Assembly (NCBI GenBank): GCA_900491605.1
Contig: UESW01003882.1
Span: 844,255-908,254, forward strand
DNA from: Calamus simplicifolius
Lineage: Eukaryota > Streptophyta > Magnoliopsida > Arecales > Arecaceae
DNA: 64,000 nucleotides
Direction of reading: 5' to 3'
Shown here: one piece after another, positions 23,320 through 33,904 of the stretch
Numbering within the stretch: position 1 is the stretch's first letter
Layout: each line of letters begins with the position of its first letter
Notes under the pieces: model-generated
The model's database searches: none
What the model was told of the DNA's origin: nothing
What the model saw: the letters and a program-made list of their open reading frames with translations, nothing else
Translations under genes and position numbers: made by a program

Positions 23320-25640
23320 CTAGCTCTTATTTCATTTTGCATTGGGGGAGCTTCAACGGATGCCTTGACCATATTTTTCCTTGATCTCTTTGATTTCTTC
23401 TCGACTTCACTCTTTAATTTGTTCTCTCTTGGGTGACCTTTCGTCCTAATTTGCTCAGGATCTTGAATTATAAGTTGTATACTTGCCTTAGTGCGTAGTT
23501 AGCATCCACGACACTTTTGAATATTGGTGTTAGATCATCCATCACTAAATTAAATGCATCTTTAGATATGGAGGTTATCTCTGCAAGCTTCATCATCTGA
23601 TGACTCAGCAAAGCATATCTTCAATCAATAACATAATTTTATCAAAATATATATTAAGACATTTCAAATAAACAAATGTGACTGCGTACCGTGATTTTGG
23701 TATGCTTTTATCACAACCTTCAATATTGCAGTCAAAATCATCAAATTAGTATTTCATGTTCTTGCACCATCTTTTCAAGAAGTACTTATCTAGTTAACAA
23801 AATACATCGCTTTGATGAAGAACCAACAAGGCATGCCTACACAGGTAACCCTTGAACTAAAAGGATCGACACTGGCATTGGACATCCGCAATATTTTTCT
23901 CGTATGACACGACATAATCTTTTATCATCTCCTTGCCGATTCCATCGAATTCAATCCTTTCATATGACTTTACAGAATATACACAATAGTTTTCAGCTTT
24001 CTTGATCAATTTAGTATTTGATGCAGCCATTTCAAGGATCTTATTCTAAAATTTTTAAAAATGTGCCTTGTATACTTTCCTGCTGCTTGCCTCTTAAAAG
24101 ATGAGGATGTCTTAGGAAAGCAATCATTCACAATGTCCTATTATCTTTCTCATTTTCTACCTCATACCTTTTCTCCAAGGCATCTTCGTACATATTTATG
24201 AACTCCGTGAGTATAATCTTCGAATTTATAAACACATCAAAGAAGTGATTGATGCCCTCGCTCCGTTGTAAGATAACATCCATGTACATAATTATGTCAA
24301 AAAAAGAAGCATTGAATATGAACATGAACCAAACACAATGTCCTACAAATATGCGAAGAATGTATCCTTAAGGTAAACTGGGACCCATTTATCCTGACAT
24401 TCGTAAAGGCCATTTAACTAATTTATAGCCTTGCATTCTTTATATTTCTTCATAAGATGTGCCCACCTTTTCTCAATGACTGTATGGTCAGAATCATATA
24501 TCGCCTCATCGAAATCAATCATAAATGTGGGATTTGCTATGCAAATATGGCCAATCTTTTCAGGTATCTTCTTCAATATATGCCAAAGAGAAAATTGATG
24601 TTGTGTGTTAGGAAAACCTCTCTAACAGCAGCCTTAATTGCCTTATCTTGGTCAGTTATTATGGTAATAGGTGCTTGACCACCATTTGCATTCAGCCATG
24701 ACTGAAAAACCCATTTATATGATGCAGTCCTCTCATCAGATAATAATGCGCAACCAAGCAATATGGACTGTCCATGATAGTTGACCCCGACGAATGGATA
24801 AAAAAGTATTTGATATCTATTTATCAAGTAGGTTGAGTCAAAGCTTAGAACATCACTAAAGTATGTGCATGCCAATCTTGACCTTAGATGAATTTAGAAG
24901 ACAGACCTGAGCTGACCATTATCATTAAGGTCTAAGGTATAAAAGAAATTGGGATTTCTTACTTGTATTTCAGTGAAATGGATTACCATCGATTGAGCAT
25001 CTCCTTCTTTAAGCTTAGACTGATGTTCGCGAAAAATGAAATTATGAGCATCCTTCTCTGTGAAATTCAATTGTCTTCTACCCCCTTTTCTTCTTGCTAT
25101 GGCAGAGTATATCTGAGTGTTGAGCACATTCACGATATGTAAATTACTAATCTCTGCCTTCTCTGGTGTGCTGATTCTCCTATGGGACCGTAGATAACCA
25201 GTTGATGTTATGGATATCCGATGGTTATGTTCTAGAGAAACCTCAACCAATATCCACTTACCAATTGTACCATTCAGTCTTGCTTTTATGGATGCCATAC
25301 AATCAACTTTGCTAGTATCCCTATGATTCATACTCTTCTCTATTTTTCTAGATTTTTCTTGCTTCCAACATGCCAGATGCTTGAAGCAAAGTTGTTTGTT
25401 ATAGTTGGCCCTGCTACACACTGTTGTGATTCTAAAACCAACTCTTTTTACGTATTCATTATATAAAGTATATACATCTACTAAATTGAATTCTATTCCA
25501 ATTTAAGGAACAACAGTATCATCCCATGCATTTTGAGTGATAGGTAAAAGTGCACGACCGGGAGTATATTCGATTTCTTTTCGATCTATAATTTTAGCAT
25601 CATTTGTGGAAATATAGGCACACAGTCATAAACATTGATA
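23320..25640 (-). pseudogene. FAR1-type MULE transposase, degenerate
   Basis: Reading from 25640 leftward on the - strand, an N-terminal FAR1 DNA-binding region comes first (IGIEFN, YTLYNEYVKRVGFRI, then MASIKARLNGTIGKWILVEV and LEHNHRI at 25200-25300). The MULE catalytic domain follows: first Asp in LSFDSTYLINRY (codon 24837-24839), ALLSDERTASYKWVFQSWL, second Asp in ITDQDKAIKAAV (24651-24653), and Glu in VIEKRW (24472-24474). Next are DKWVPVYLKDTFF and a SWIM zinc finger, CQCRSF ... GYLCRHALLVLHQ, at 23821-23895. The C-terminal motif IQDPEQIRTKGHPRENK lies near 23400-23460. At least ten stops and several frame changes break it (for example a stop at the conserved VFW position near 24898). 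It would have cut and pasted the element. The gene converges on the Ulp1 gene, with array B between. Confidence 0.88.
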
Positions 25641-25689
25641 TTCATAGATTTAGCTGTCAATATATCCTGACAAAGCATTACGTCACCCA

Positions 25690-27730
25690 GGTTAAAGAAA
25701 TATGACACATCAGTTAAAGAAATACGATACCCCAGTTATATTTGAATCCCAGATACCAGGAATACATGCCATCTATAGTATGAATAATAGCTCCCTGTAT
25801 GACTTCCCAGTTAAAACTATGACACCCATTAACAGTTAAAGATATGAACTTATGACACCCGAGTTCAGAAGTCACGACACCCCATTTTACAAATTACGAT
25901 ACCGTAGCTGTAAAATGCTGACACCCATTCATAAGACATTGAGGCAGGGCCAACGATACCAAGGTTCACATATTATGACACCCTAGTTGAAACTGTTAAG
26001 GTAGGAACTTACGACACCCCATAAAATAACTTACGACACCCGAGCTGTCAAATGACGATACCCTAGCTTCAAATAGAGTACCGGGATGTCGAAGATGATG
26101 ACTATGGAACTTACGACACCTCAGAAAAACTGTTACGATACCCTAGCTGAAACTGTTAAAGTAGAACCTTACGACACCTAAGAAAACATTATGACACTCC
26201 AGTTACAAACCTACGACAGAACCTTACGACACCCAAGAAAACATTACGATACCGTAGTTACAAACCTACGACACCCAAGTTAAAGGCATACTACACCCCA
26301 GATAAAAACTACAATACCCTTTAAGAGTTAAAGACAACTGAAACTCACAATACCCCAGAAAACAACTTACGACACCTCTAATAAAAACTACGACACCCTT
26401 TAACAGTTAAAATATAACTGAAACTCACGATACCTCAGAAAACAACTTACAATATCCTAGATAAAAACTACGACACTCGTTAATAGTTAAAGACATAACT
26501 GAAATGCACGACACCCCAGAAAATAACTTACGACAATGAAGCTGTAACATGACGACACCCTAACTAAAACTGCTAAGGCAGTAACTTACGATACCCTAGA
26601 AAATAACTTACAACATCGGAGCTATAAAATAGAGTATTGGGATATCGAAGATGATAACTATGGAACTTATGACACCCAAAAAAATTTTATTTGACACCCT
26701 AGTTCTTATATAACGATACCCTAGATGTAACGATTAAGTCATAAACTTACGATACCCTAGAAAGACTGTTATGAACCACAGTTCTCATATTACGACACCC
26801 TAGCTGAAACTGAATGCAGGAACTTATGACACCCTAGAAAGCAACTTACGACACCCGAGCTGTCAAATGATGACACCCTGGCTTCAAATAGAGTACCGGA
26901 ATGTTGAAGATGATGACTATGAAACTTACGACACTTCAGAAAAACTGTTACGACACCCTAGCTGAAACTGTTAAAGCAGAACCTTACGATACCCAAAAAA
27001 ATATTACGATACTGCAGTTACAAACCTACGATAGAACCTTACGATATCCAAGAAAACATTAAGACACTACAATTACAAACCTACGACACCCAAGTTAAAG
27101 ACATACGACACCCCAGATAAAAACTATGATACCCTTTAACAGTTAAAGACATAACTAAAACTCATAATACCCCAGAAAATAACTTATGATACCCTTGATA
27201 AAAACTACGACACCTTTTAATAGTTAAAGACATAACTAAAATGCACGACATCCAAAAAATAACTTACGACACCCCAAAAAATAACTCACGATAACAAAGC
27301 TATAACATAACAACACCCTAACTGAAACTGCTAAGGCAGAAACTTATGACACCCCAGAAAATAACTTACAATACCGGAGCTATAAAATAGAGTATTGAGA
27401 TGTTGAAGATGATAACTATAGAACTTACGAACCCCAAAAAAAATTATTCAACACCTCAGTTCTTATATAACGACACCCTAGATGTAACTGTTAAGCCACG
27501 AACTTACGACACCCTAGAAAGATATTACGATACCCCAGTTCTCATATTACGATACCCTAGCTGAAACTGAATATAGAAACTTACGACACCCGAGAAAAAT
27601 AACGTACGACACCTGAGTTGTAAAATGACGACATTAAAGCTATAGGGTCAAGGTATAACGAGAAATATAGGCCAAAACACTCTAACGACACCATAGTTCA
27701 TAAGGTATAACATCCTAGTTAAAAGAGTAT
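25690..27730 (+). repeat. Array C: 815 bp higher-order repeat of TACGACACCC words
   Basis: Short AACTTACGACACCC-type sentences at 20-35 bp spacing are organised in an 815 bp block present twice. CGAGCTGTCAAATGA occurs at 26041 and 26856, and AAGTTAAAG at 26277 and 27092. The blocks are about 26041-26855 and 26856-27670, with partial copies on both sides. Thirteen exact cores were counted by eye. The array lies directly upstream of the - strand transposase gene, between its start and the right TIR. Confidence 0.9.
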
Positions 27731-28147
27731 GACATTTGTGCAGAAAAATACAAAACTAAAGGTATTGACATTCGCTAGAGGACATTTTCTTCTGAAGTTA
27801 ATGAAGAAGTCTTTAGTAGCTAGGTATTCCAGCCTTGAAGCTAAAATATTTTCTTTCAACCGAAAATAAAAATATTTTTTGGAGCACTTTTCTGAGGAAC
27901 GAAGAAGCTTATATCACCAACAAAAATAAGAGAAAATCCTTAGACCAGACTCTTAGAGCGAGGGGGAAGGATCTTGCTCAAACCTTGGACTGATTCCTTG
28001 CATCCAAAAATCAGAGCGAGAGGGAAGAATGTTTTAGAATCGGAAAGAGTTTTTCTTTTATCAGATATAATCCAAGAAAAGATGGCAGGTAGAAGTAGGC
28101 TGAAGAAAAAGGGCATTTTCGTCTGCACACCATTTTTAAAATAAAGC
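27731..28147. other. MULE spacer between array C and right TIR
   Basis: No gene or motif array is seen. The sequence is A-rich on the + strand with purine runs (GAGCGAGGGGGAAGGATC near 27956). Confidence 0.5.
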
Positions 28148-28309
28148 AAAAGCGCTTTTAATGGACGTCACGATCAAAACGTAACATCGTATCAGTACTA
28201 TCCCGTCCCACAGCATCAGGCCACGTGGGATCCATGTGGATCAATAAGGAGTAATGGTACAACCCATGTTGAATTTGCTACACCAGAGGCGATGTACAAA
28301 GACTTTTTC
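28148..28309 (-). repeat. Right terminal inverted repeat of the MULE
   Basis: This is the inverse of 15951-16113 and ends TACAAAGACTTTTTC at 28309. Confidence 0.93.
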
Positions 28310-28318
28310 ATAAAATAA
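28310..28318. repeat. Right 9 bp target-site duplication of the MULE
   Basis: ATAAAATAA, identical to 15942-15950. Confidence 0.95.
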
Positions 28319-29038
28319 TGAGCCAATATGTGGCATGACCAAGACCTAAGTCATCAATCAAAACATATTATGATTTAAACATATTTAAAAAATAAAAATT
28401 TAAAAAATAATTAGATATAATATACATGTAGAAATATTTAAAATTTTTTATTTTTGATAAAAATATTTGAGTTATTACATTAAATACTTCACCTTATAAC
28501 ACCTTGAACTACCTTCCACCTTACTCTTTTATTGTAGCGTAAATATAAAATTTTGTGATTCTTTTAATCTTAAAAATTAGATGTAAAGCTACATATAACA
28601 TCAGATAATACATAATTTATTTTTTTATTTATAAGCAATAAAGTTTTAAAAATATTCAAACACAACATGATGTATACATATTATTTTCTTTATTTTTGTA
28701 TTAAATAGAAAAGAATTGTTTATTTTCCTTTTATATTGAAAATGAATGATTATTAAAATATTAAGTAAATGACATTTTGTGATATAGTTTATACTGCATG
28801 ATGATTTATAAAAAAGCAAATATTGTCCTGGTGGGTGAGAACTTGGTGAATAAACCTGATGTCACTAAAATCGTGCCTCATAAATCTTTTCTCAGACATC
28901 TCGTTTTAAAGAAAATTGGCTGGGTCACCGATTCTCATGCGGTTATGAAAACTAGAGCAGTCAGGATACTGGTTCGCCGATTCTCCATTCGAACCGTTTG
29001 GTTCTTTATCACAAATCGATTGGCCTGGTTTTTTAGGT
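28319..29038. other. AT-rich spacer between MULE and LTR element
   Basis: Strongly AT-rich DNA with no recognisable gene. A 106-codon open frame from 28798 runs into the left LTR and resembles nothing known; I treat it as chance. Confidence 0.6.
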
Positions 29039-30037
29039 TGTTGCGGCAGAAATCCGTTCTTCGATTTGGATGCACCTCTGGCTTCGGGTTCGAACTTGGA
29101 TCTCGACGTCCGGGGTAGAATCTGCAAGACAGTCCGCACTCGCAAAGGATTTTCTTGGGGTTGTCCTCTGCGGGGGACCCTCCGACGCCCAAGTCAGTGA
29201 AGATTCACAACATGCAGATGTGAGGAGAAGACTTTTCACAGAAGAATCATCCTCCCAGCCCTCGATTGGAGCTCTAATGAAAGATTTTTATAAGAAAGTT
29301 GCGTAAGAGCATGCATACCTGAGAAGTCTGAGGGCTGTGATATTTATAGGCGATCACCTAATTCCCTGGGCACATCGTGGGGGTCCAAAAGTTGTTGTGA
29401 TTCGAATCAAGTTTGTTATGAGGTCAGTAGGATCCGCATCTTGTCAGTTAGAGGATCGACGGCTGGGAGAGCTGATTGATGCCTTGGGATTCTATGATCT
29501 CGTAGGCTCTAGGCCACTCCTGGGTATGATTCTTTTTTTGGAATCTTATTCTGTTACGCAAATAGGGACTCTCCCATGCTGGATTCTGCAGAGGCATTTT
29601 GAGTGCTTCGGTCTGGCCGAGGCAGAGGACAATTTGGTTTTCTGAGGCATAAAAGCGGCTCGAGTTACCGAGATATAATCATGGCTCGTGATACCGAGGT
29701 ATGGATACCTCGGGCTACCGAGATATAAGAATAGCTCGTATCGCTGAGGTATGGATACCTCGGCTTACCGAGAAATAAGAATGGCTCGGATCGTCGAGGT
29801 ATGGATACCTCGGCTTATTGAGAAATAAGAATGGCTCGGGTCGTCGAGGTATGGATACCTCGGCTTACCGAGAAATAAGAATGGCTCGGGTTACTGGGAT
29901 GATCCGACCTTGCTAAAGGCGAATGATCTTCGCCACTTGGTGGTCATGACAACTGGCTAGTGAGATGTTGAGATTGAACCTGACCTAATTGTTGATGTGT
30001 ACAGGCCTTAATGTAATGACAATTTTACCTCTCATCA
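29039..30037 (-). repeat. 3' LTR (left copy)
   Basis: It is 999 bp, 52 bp longer than the right LTR, because it has one more copy of the internal ~52 bp hairpin repeat. On the + strand it begins TGTTGCGGCAG and ends CTCATCA. Confidence 0.9.
29650..29890. repeat. ~52 bp hairpin-bearing tandem repeat within the left LTR
   Basis: About five copies contain the near-perfect palindrome CGAGGTATGGATACCTCG (8 bp stem, 2 nt centre), spaced by CTTACCGAGAAATAAGAATG. The right LTR has about four copies (37195-37385). Confidence 0.88.
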
Positions 30038-30387
30038 CATGCCTCTCACTCCCTAGTCCGAAGTGTAAATTCGGATTTAGGGAGTAGAGTTCCAGAATAA
30101 CCTTATTCAAAGGGATCCAACAGATCGAAGGGAGTCTAATCCCAAGAAGGGGGTGCCTCTCGAGTGCCTCGTTGCTATTTATTGATCCTCCTCGGCGAGG
30201 GGGCGCAACTCTTCGTTTCCTGCGAGTGCCCACTGAGGCGATGGCGCGTGATGAGTTTATGCGATAGAGGCATTGGAGTTAATGGCCCAGGCGATCGAAA
30301 TACCTGCCAAAAGTAGTTTAAATACGGATGGGAGATGTCATCGTTAATCACTTCTCCTGTTGACCTCCCGAAATTTAGGATAGTAGG
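30038..30387. other. Internal retroelement DNA next to the 3' LTR, with candidate polypurine tract
   Basis: In element orientation AGGGAGTGAGAGG lies just before the 3' LTR (30041-30056 on the + strand as pyrimidines) and could be the polypurine tract. No sense coding is seen. A TTTAAATAC box at 30317-30325 precedes the antisense frame at 30388. Confidence 0.45.
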
Positions 30388-30735
30388 ATGGCTTCTGAAA
30401 ATGAAGGGGGATCTATTGGAGCGCCAGTTAATGGCGATAATGGCCACGGGGGGCAGGCCCCTCCGCGAGGGGACCCCTATTGGAGCCGCGTTCTGATATC
30501 TATCGACAGGGAGGACCTGTTGTCGAAGCTCGCGGACCGCGACCGACTCCGGAAGATGGTCGAAGAGTACTTGGCCATCTCCACGAGGGAGCACGGGCTC
30601 CTTTGTCAGATTAACAGTCGGTTGGAAGGGCAAGTGGCGACTCTCCAGCAACAAATCGCTATTCTCACCGCCGAGCTAAGTTTGCGACGTGGGGAGAGCT
30701 CGACAGTGCCCGATGGGGACGATAAGCCCCAATGA
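30388..30735 (+). CDS. Antisense ORF 1 of the Tat element (115 aa, coiled-coil-like)
   Basis: An uninterrupted frame starts ATGGCTTCTGAA. It encodes a low-complexity Gly/Asn-rich start, PYWSRVLISIDREDLL, then a heptad-like helical region rich in Leu, Glu and Gln (QVATLQQQIAILTAELSL). It opposes gag-pol. Antisense frames between pol and 3' LTR are known in Tat elements; the product's function is not. A TATA-like TTTAAATAC lies ~65 bp upstream of the ATG. Being intact while gag and pol are broken is notable, though a short frame can survive by chance. Confidence 0.55.
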   Translation: MASENEGGSIGAPVNGDNGHGGQAPPRGDPYWSRVLISIDREDLLSKLADRDRLRKMVEEYLAISTREHGLLCQINSRLEGQVATLQQQIAILTAELSLRRGESSTVPDGDDKPQ

Positions 30736-31714
30736 GGGCTCGTGTGTCCTTTTCTTTTCTTTTTGTTTTTCCCTTTTATGATGAATGAAAAAGAGTTTTC
30801 GCAACTTTCGTGTTTGCTGCCATCTTTGAAATGTTTGTTCTTATCATGTGAGTCTTACGAACGAATCACCCCCTTGGGGGGATCTCTGGTGATCTTGGCA
30901 AGACTAAGGTATGGTGTCCCCATTTTAGCCGAGGTAAGGGGAACTTCATAAGTTCCAGTCGGAGTGTAGTATATCGTTCGGTTTTGCCGAAACATAACGA
31001 GCATCCCGTTAGCGCCGAGGCGAGAGTTGCTATCTCCGTTTGGACTGGGAGATAAGGAAACGTTCGGTTTTTCCCAAAATAAGGAGACTATCTCGGCTTT
31101 GAGCCGAAGCAAAAAGCGATGTCTCGGTTTAGGCCGAAATATAGCAAATGACTCGGCTTCGGGCCGAAGCATAGAATAGTTCAGCTAGATCCCCGATAAG
31201 TGTCTTGGTCGAAACCGAGGTCAGGCAGATAGTTCTATCAATCCGAAATAGGAAACGGTTCGGCGTGGTATGGCCGAAAACTGCGCGAGTACCTTGGCAG
31301 ATGGTCTGTTCTATGAGAAATCATTTCGTTTTTTGCCCGGGCTGACGAGGCGAATTTGTGATTCGCCAAAGGATGCTTTGTTTTTTGCGTAAGGCATTTA
31401 TCCTGTTGGCCTTTTCCAACGCGGGTCTTTTTAACGTACAAGGTAAGCATTCGATCGCTATTGAAGGGCGTCGTTTTCACAAGGTGATTTCCTAGGCCTG
31501 TCTGTATCCCAAGGATCGGCGGACAATTTCCTGCATTTAAGGCTCTTGATTCGAGGTCAGAGGGAAATTTTTTGTCTTGCATCATGGCCTGGGAAATGCG
31601 TTCGGCATGCTTTGAAAAGCGCTCTTTTACCCTGAACCATCACGTGGTAGCAGGGCCAGGGCATTTTGAATCCCGAGGTTTTCTGCTTTAATGGCTGCCC
31701 CCGGTCCGTTTGCC

Positions 31715-31722
31715 TATAAAAT
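31715..31722 (+). promoter_or_regulatory. TATA box upstream of antisense ORF 2
   Basis: GCCTATAAAATGGGGAG contains a canonical TATAAAAT about 60 bp before the ATG at 31783, the spacing of a plant core promoter with a short leader. Confidence 0.55.
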
Positions 31723-31782
31723 GGGGAGAGCGGGCCGTGTTATGCTATCTCCCGAGACTTTCCTTGACTGGCAAGGGTTTTC

Positions 31783-32115
31783 ATGGCGTCTGTTTCATTG
31801 AAGTTGAAAGTGGAGAGTTCGAGCCTTCTTTTTAAGGCTGGCTCACCCCATATAGCTGGGGTGATGGAGAAGCTGCTGAAGAGAGACCAGTCCTCAAGGG
31901 AGGAATTCTCGGAGGTCATATGGAGAGCGCACGGAAAGACCGTAGAGGTCATATGGGGAGCGCACGTATGTGCTTCATGTGTGTCCTTTGTCACTTGCCA
32001 TGGGGACCACTGGAAATGCGAGGCATACGTATCCCCCATGGCTAACATGGACTTCGCCTCCTCCCTCGATTTGGATTCCTCAGCTTATCCGCTTGAGGAA
32101 TCTTTTACTATGTAA
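31783..32115 (+). CDS. Antisense ORF 2 of the Tat element (110 aa)
   Basis: This frame starts ATGGCGTCTGTT and encodes ASVSLKLKVESSSLLFKAGS, a helical HIAGVMEKLLKR stretch and an acidic Ser-rich end (SSLDLDSSAYPLEE). I know no family for it. It has a TATA box upstream (31715) and AATAAAG downstream (32470-32476), so this part of the antisense strand looks like a self-contained transcription unit. A short internal duplication (GAGGTCATATGG at about 31914 and 31946) may have altered its length. Confidence 0.5.
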   Translation: MASVSLKLKVESSSLLFKAGSPHIAGVMEKLLKRDQSSREEFSEVIWRAHGKTVEVIWGAHVCASCVSFVTCHGDHWKCEAYVSPMANMDFASSLDLDSSAYPLEESFTM

Positions 32116-32879
32116 AAAGGGAGGAGGGTTGTGTCGGTCTGCTTGTCCCCTGTTTATGTTGTTGTGCAGTGGTTGGCAGTCCAGCACTTCGCTTGGGGGG
32201 ATGCTTCCTCAGCATCGGTATCCATAGGTCTTTACCCCATTTTGGATCCCTTAATTCATCCAGGAGACCCGTGGATGGCCAGTTTTACTCTTTGGCATTA
32301 ACCAGTGGTTCAGCCGAGCTGTCTGGTTTCTCTGATTTCTTGGGTTAGATGCCAGAACATCATTATTAACCGAAGTTGATCGAAGTTGCTCGGCCGAGCT
32401 TTTTATTCGTTTTTATTTTCTGTGCCATGATGCACTTGTAATACCTCTCAAGAGGTTGTAATTTTCATTAATAAAGAAAGTATTTTCTTTCCTTTTTAAA
32501 TACCCATGTCTTTTCTAGCATGGTTGTATTGAGAGTTTCCCTACGCTTTTCGTAGTGTATTTTACTTGTTTCCAGTAGCGATTTTAGCTACTTTGCCTTG
32601 GCTGACCATTTCAGTGACATTTGGTCTTCTGTGGAGGAAGCAGTCACCTCTGTTTAGGTCAGAGGGAGGCTTGGGCGGCCTTGGCCACATTCAAGGAATA
32701 AATTGTATGATATCGCTAATGGGCAGGAAGAAGTCACTTACCTCTGCCGAAGTATAACGAGATATTTTCGTCATCTTAGAACATCTGAGAAGTCACTCAA
32801 TTCGATCGAGGCTTTAGATAATATTTTACTTGGCACGGCCAAGGTACGGAGATATCACTTGGTTTGTCTAAGGCTCTAG

Positions 32880-33160
32880 ATCATTCGAAGATATATCGCT
32901 CGATTCTGCCGAGGTTTCATATTATTCAGAGATATATCACTCGGTTTGGCTGAGGATTCATATTGTTCGGAGATATCACTCGGTTCTGCCGGGACTTCAT
33001 ATTATTCGGAGATATCACTCAGTTTGGCCAAGGATTCATATTGTTCGGAGATATCACTCGGTTCTGCCGGGGCTTCATATTATTCAGAGATATCACTCGG
33101 TTTGACCGAGGATTCAGATCATTCGGAGATATATCACTCGGTTTGGCCGAGGCTTCAGAG
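32880..33160. repeat. 39 bp tandem repeats in the Tat internal region
   Basis: GGAGATATCACTCGG-type units recur at 32969, 33008, 33047, 33086 and 33125 (spacing 39 bp), with looser copies to the left. Confidence 0.85.
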
Positions 33161-33284
33161 ATTAATAAGAAATTCCATTCAGCTTTGGCCAAGGGTTCTG
33201 ATATGTCACTCGGTCTTGGCCGAGGTTTCTGTCAATAAGAGATGCACTTTGGCTCTGGCCGAGGCTTTTGATAAAAGAGATGCA

Positions 33285-33640
33285 CTTCGGCTCTAGCCGA
33301 GGCTTTTGATGCACTTCAGCTCTGGCCGAGGCTTTCGCGCCGTTTGGTCCGGCCGGGGCTTGTAAGCTGCCCGAATTCAGCCAAAGGCTTTTGATACACT
33401 TCGGCTCTGGCCAAGGCTTTCGTGCCGTTTGGCCGGCCGGGGCTTGTAAGCTGCCTGAATCTGGCCAAAGGTTTCTACACCGTTTGGCCCAGCCGGGGCT
33501 TGCAAGCTGCCCGAATCCGACCAGAGGCTTTTGATGCACTTCGGCTCTGGCCGAGCTTTCGCACCGTTTGGTTCGACCGGGGCTTGTAAGCTGCCCGAAT
33601 CCGGCCAAAGGCTTGCAGATCACTTGGCTCCCAGCCGTAC
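33285..33640. repeat. Compound GC-rich tandem repeats in the Tat internal region
   Basis: CTTCGGCTCTGGCCGAGGC and CCGTTTGG...GGGGCTTGTAAGCTGCC alternate. CCGTTTGG starts near 33340, 33425, 33480 and 33564 (spacing ~85/55/84). Tandem repeats between pol and 3' LTR are usual in Tat elements. Confidence 0.8.
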
Positions 33641-33904
33641 TGGGAGTGCTCGGCCATACCGAGTCTTTGTGGAATAGGGCTTGGCCCAGCCGAGGTACGG
33701 AGATTTCCTGCTCAAGGAGGCAGCTCGGTCGTGCCGAGAATTGGTAAGCAGCATCTGTTTTTTTTATGACTTTTTGAAAAAATGATTGTAGTGATTATGC
33801 CGCGGACCATAGAAACAAGATGCCAATACTGTAAACGGGATAAGTCTATAGAAAGCGTACCTTACTGATGGTATATGCGGAGATTGTCTGAATTCTATGT
33901 CCGG

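Larger units (their letters stand above)
15951..28309. mobile_element. Complete 12.36 kb Mutator-like element carrying FAR1-type transposase and DUF1985-Ulp1 genes
   Basis: The element starts GAAAAAGTCTTTGTACA and ends with its inverse, has ~160 bp TIRs, and is flanked by a perfect 9 bp duplication. Layout from the left: TIR; array A (16276-17930); + strand DUF1985/Ulp1 gene (18288-21098); array B (21280-22500) and two array-A-like monomers (22870-23170); - strand transposase gene (23320-25640); array C (25690-27730); a ~400 bp spacer; TIR. The two genes converge. The arrays occupy both promoter sides and the middle. Ulp1-bearing MULEs are known in plants (Kaonashi type in Arabidopsis, CUMULE in melon). 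Both genes contain stops and shifts, so this copy is not autonomous now, although the perfect target duplication shows that its ends are undisturbed. Confidence 0.93.

Noticed and set aside
23320..25640. A host FAR1/FHY3-related transcription factor gene
   Set aside because: It lies within TIRs and a target duplication and is broken by many stops; a transposase relic is the simpler reading.
16276..27730. Regular short repeats that could suggest a CRISPR array
   Set aside because: The repeats are degenerate, lack uniform unique spacers, and lie inside a plant MULE with TIRs and a 9 bp duplication.
28798..29118. A 106-codon + strand frame before and into the left LTR
   Set aside because: It straddles the LTR boundary at 29039 and resembles no known protein.
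33162..33657. Open frames with repeated GFGQLTSPG-like peptides (- strand)
   Set aside because: They arise from the GC-rich tandem repeat in the Tat internal region, not from a protein gene.
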